Below are positions 61,930-64,000 of a stretch of 64,000 bases of DNA, one piece after another. The stretch's first letter is position 1; each line of letters starts with the position of its first letter. Source of the DNA: Adineta vaga (lineage: Eukaryota > Rotifera); NCBI GenBank assembly GCA_021613535.1, contig CP075495.1, positions 12,462,001-12,526,000 on the forward strand, in the 5' to 3' direction. The position numbers and the translations under genes were made by a program. The notes under the pieces are model-generated. The model saw nothing but the letters and a program-made list of their open reading frames with translations, was not told where the DNA came from and searched no databases.

Positions 61930-64000
61930 ATAACTACGATTTATCTAACTAAAAATAAATGAAGAAATTTGCATTCATTTTTAGCAGAACATATGGATTT
62001 ACTTTTATTTATTGATAAATATTTTCATCTGATAATAAAATTTGGAAGACTTTATTTTATTTATTCTTAGATAGTTTATCTTTACATCTAAGAAATGATC
62101 ACTTTTTCGGGTTTTTCTCTCTTTTTTTTGTCAATTCTTTCTTTGATGAATATGATTAGTCATTGGATAAATGAATGAATACAAACATGCGGTAGATGCC
62201 GTCAATCTATGAATATTGAAAATGCTTTGGATTTAGATGATAGAGAACCATCAATGATAATAATATTTCGAAAATATCTTTTCTTGTAAGTATATATATA
62301 TATATATATATATTTGAAAATGCATTCTTTGACTTTTCTATTGCTGTTATTTTTTCTTTGAGCAGATATGCAATCGTACCAATGCAATAGACAGAAATGT
62401 CGAAAAGCAAATTATAAAAATAGTGATAAATATCAAATTATTTAGGCAGCATTAAGTATGGTACTCTACAATTTATGATGCTTGATTAAAATTATATAGA
62501 TGGATACGCGATATTAACTTGGAAAAATAGTCAATTTTTATTTATTCAGCGAAAAATTAATAACAGGTATTTTTATTTTTTCAATTTCTTAAGTTGAATT
62601 ATCTGATTGATAGAATGTATTTTTCTTGATACAATCATATTGAAATTAAAGGTATCGCAATTGTCAATTTTCTATTCAAAAAAATCAATCAAATGTCATA
62701 CTTTTCAAACTATTCCTATAATCATCAAAGTCATGGGTCATATTTCTTCCGTTTTCTTCGGCTCATTTGTATTTTCTCATGGCATATTACTAATTAAGTT
62801 GAAAAAAAAACATTATATATCATCATCAAAAGTATGATTGCATGGGTCTACGCTCATCGTTAACTGTATCATAATTACATAAATTGATGAAAAAATGAAG
62901 GACATATTGTTTTTTTTTCTCATTTCGACATTCAAATATTGTTTACAGCCTCATGCAACACATAATAACTCAATATGATCGATTAAAATCAGAGTTGATA
63001 ATCTTTTGTTCAATAACTAAAATCACTTTTACATTCGTTAAAAATAGAACAGGGTATTGTACTACGCATACAACGAGAACATAGTCCGCTTGAAAAATTC
63101 TTTCAGACACTATTTGTATGATTCTTCTTATTGCTGTATTTTTAGATTCGCTAACGCTTTTCTCTCCATCGATTTTGAATTGATTTGAAAGAATGAATGA
63201 ATGTAGATTTCATTTACATGCATCAATCATCGTACGATGAAAGAGAAAAGAAAGTATCTCGGTATGTTTAGTTTGTTGTTGTTTCATATGTCATACATGG
63301 CGAGAATAGAAACCTGTTTGTATTCCGGTTTGATTTTCTATTGAACAAAAAGAAAGAAACGAAAAGTTCTTGAAAAAAAACACAGACGATCGATGAAAAT
63401 GTATAAGATTGCTTTGAAATCAGGTGTATATTTGCGTTCGTGAGTTTGTTTCAATGTTTCGATTTCACATAAGTGTTTTATGAATAGAGGTAAAAAAAGA
63501 GACTCTTGTCACATACTATTTCTTTTTTTGATCGGTCAACATTAAAAACAATTAGAAAATAAGTAAGAATGTATTTTTTAAAACTGAATTTTTTCTATCT
63601 TACTTTGACTCATTATCATTGCACTCATGTGTGAAATTAACCTTCAAAGTACTTATATGTATATATACGAAAACTAAACGTATATTTTACTATACTATAT
63701 GTATTAACAGTAGTTGTTTTCTTTTTTTGAAAATGACTTCTAAATTTTTTTATGATGGATTTAGTGATCAATTATGAAGAATATAAAATGTTTTTAATCA
63801 GCAATATAACAGATTTAGTCGTCAAAATTTCTTATCTTGATGAATAATCTTTCAGACGTGTTTGATCGTCATGAATCATGATAAAAGTTTTTGTCATATT
63901 GTGATTCAAACAAATGTCGGATGTTCAGATTTTCATACATTAGTTTTTATCAAGCTGTATGTAAGGATACTTGATGTTTGTTTTTACATTTCAGATATAT
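61930..64000. other. Gene-free end of the window
   Basis: Just beyond the large gene's start, an acceptor-like TTTATTTTTAG ends at 61949-61950 on the coding strand. The rest is AT-rich with only short ORFs. A TA run occupies 62290-62314. No RNA gene or element recognised. Confidence 0.4.
62290..62314. repeat. TA dinucleotide run
   Basis: About 12 uninterrupted TA units, read directly. Confidence 0.85.

Overview
This window looks like nuclear DNA of a small, AT-rich, gene-dense metazoan, and a bdelloid rotifer (Adineta/Rotaria-like) is the best guess. The evidence is short GT-AG introns (mostly about 45-110 nt, the smallest 38-39 nt), an innexin, a LAMP, an FRS2-type adaptor, ATG14 and NAMPT of animal type, an HNH-nuclease relic of a kind I associate with bdelloids, and a pyrimidine-rich AG shortly before many start codons, as expected for spliced-leader trans-splicing. 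No species call is possible from sequence reading alone.

Layout. 1-16 kb: FRS2-like adaptor (+), LZIC (-), a broken PREB/Sec12 copy (-), ATG14 (-), a GGST-type phosphatidylserine decarboxylase (-), a SERTA-like protein (-), a ciliary-type C2orf73-like protein (+), NOXRED1-like (+) and an innexin (-). 16-26.5 kb: gene-poor, with one small secreted cysteine-rich peptide, decayed ORFs including an HNH nuclease relic, and short GC-rich inverted-repeat elements. 26.5-32.4 kb: an SR-rich protein (-), a Lys/Pro-rich protein (+) and a LAMP (-). 33.4-37.6 kb: a block of broken or rearranged copies (septin, eRF3 C-terminal domains, EMC2) bounded by a direct repeat of about 230 bp. 37.8-39.8 kb: protein disulfide isomerase (+). 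41-46 kb: an intronless coiled-coil protein, a small mitochondrial-looking protein and a truncated TTF zinc-finger protein (all -). 46.5-49.8 kb: serine palmitoyltransferase subunit 2 (+). 50.7-61.9 kb: six minus-strand genes packed head to tail (MED20, aminoacylase-1, NAMPT, a TREX-like exonuclease, BORCS6, and a large SUMO-motif protein with weak SLF2 similarity). The last 2 kb hold no gene I can see.

The genes do not form one pathway. Several touch lysosome/autophagy and lipid biology (ATG14 beside a phosphatidylethanolamine-making decarboxylase, LAMP, BORCS6, SPTLC2). Exon boundaries given as joined were checked for reading phase by hand. Homology calls come from recognising protein motifs, not from searches. 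I found no clear previously undescribed system; the best candidates for a second look are the repeat-bounded chimeric block at 33-37.6 kb, the possible PISD-ATG14 and TREX-BORCS6 transcription pairs, and the type II decarboxylase.
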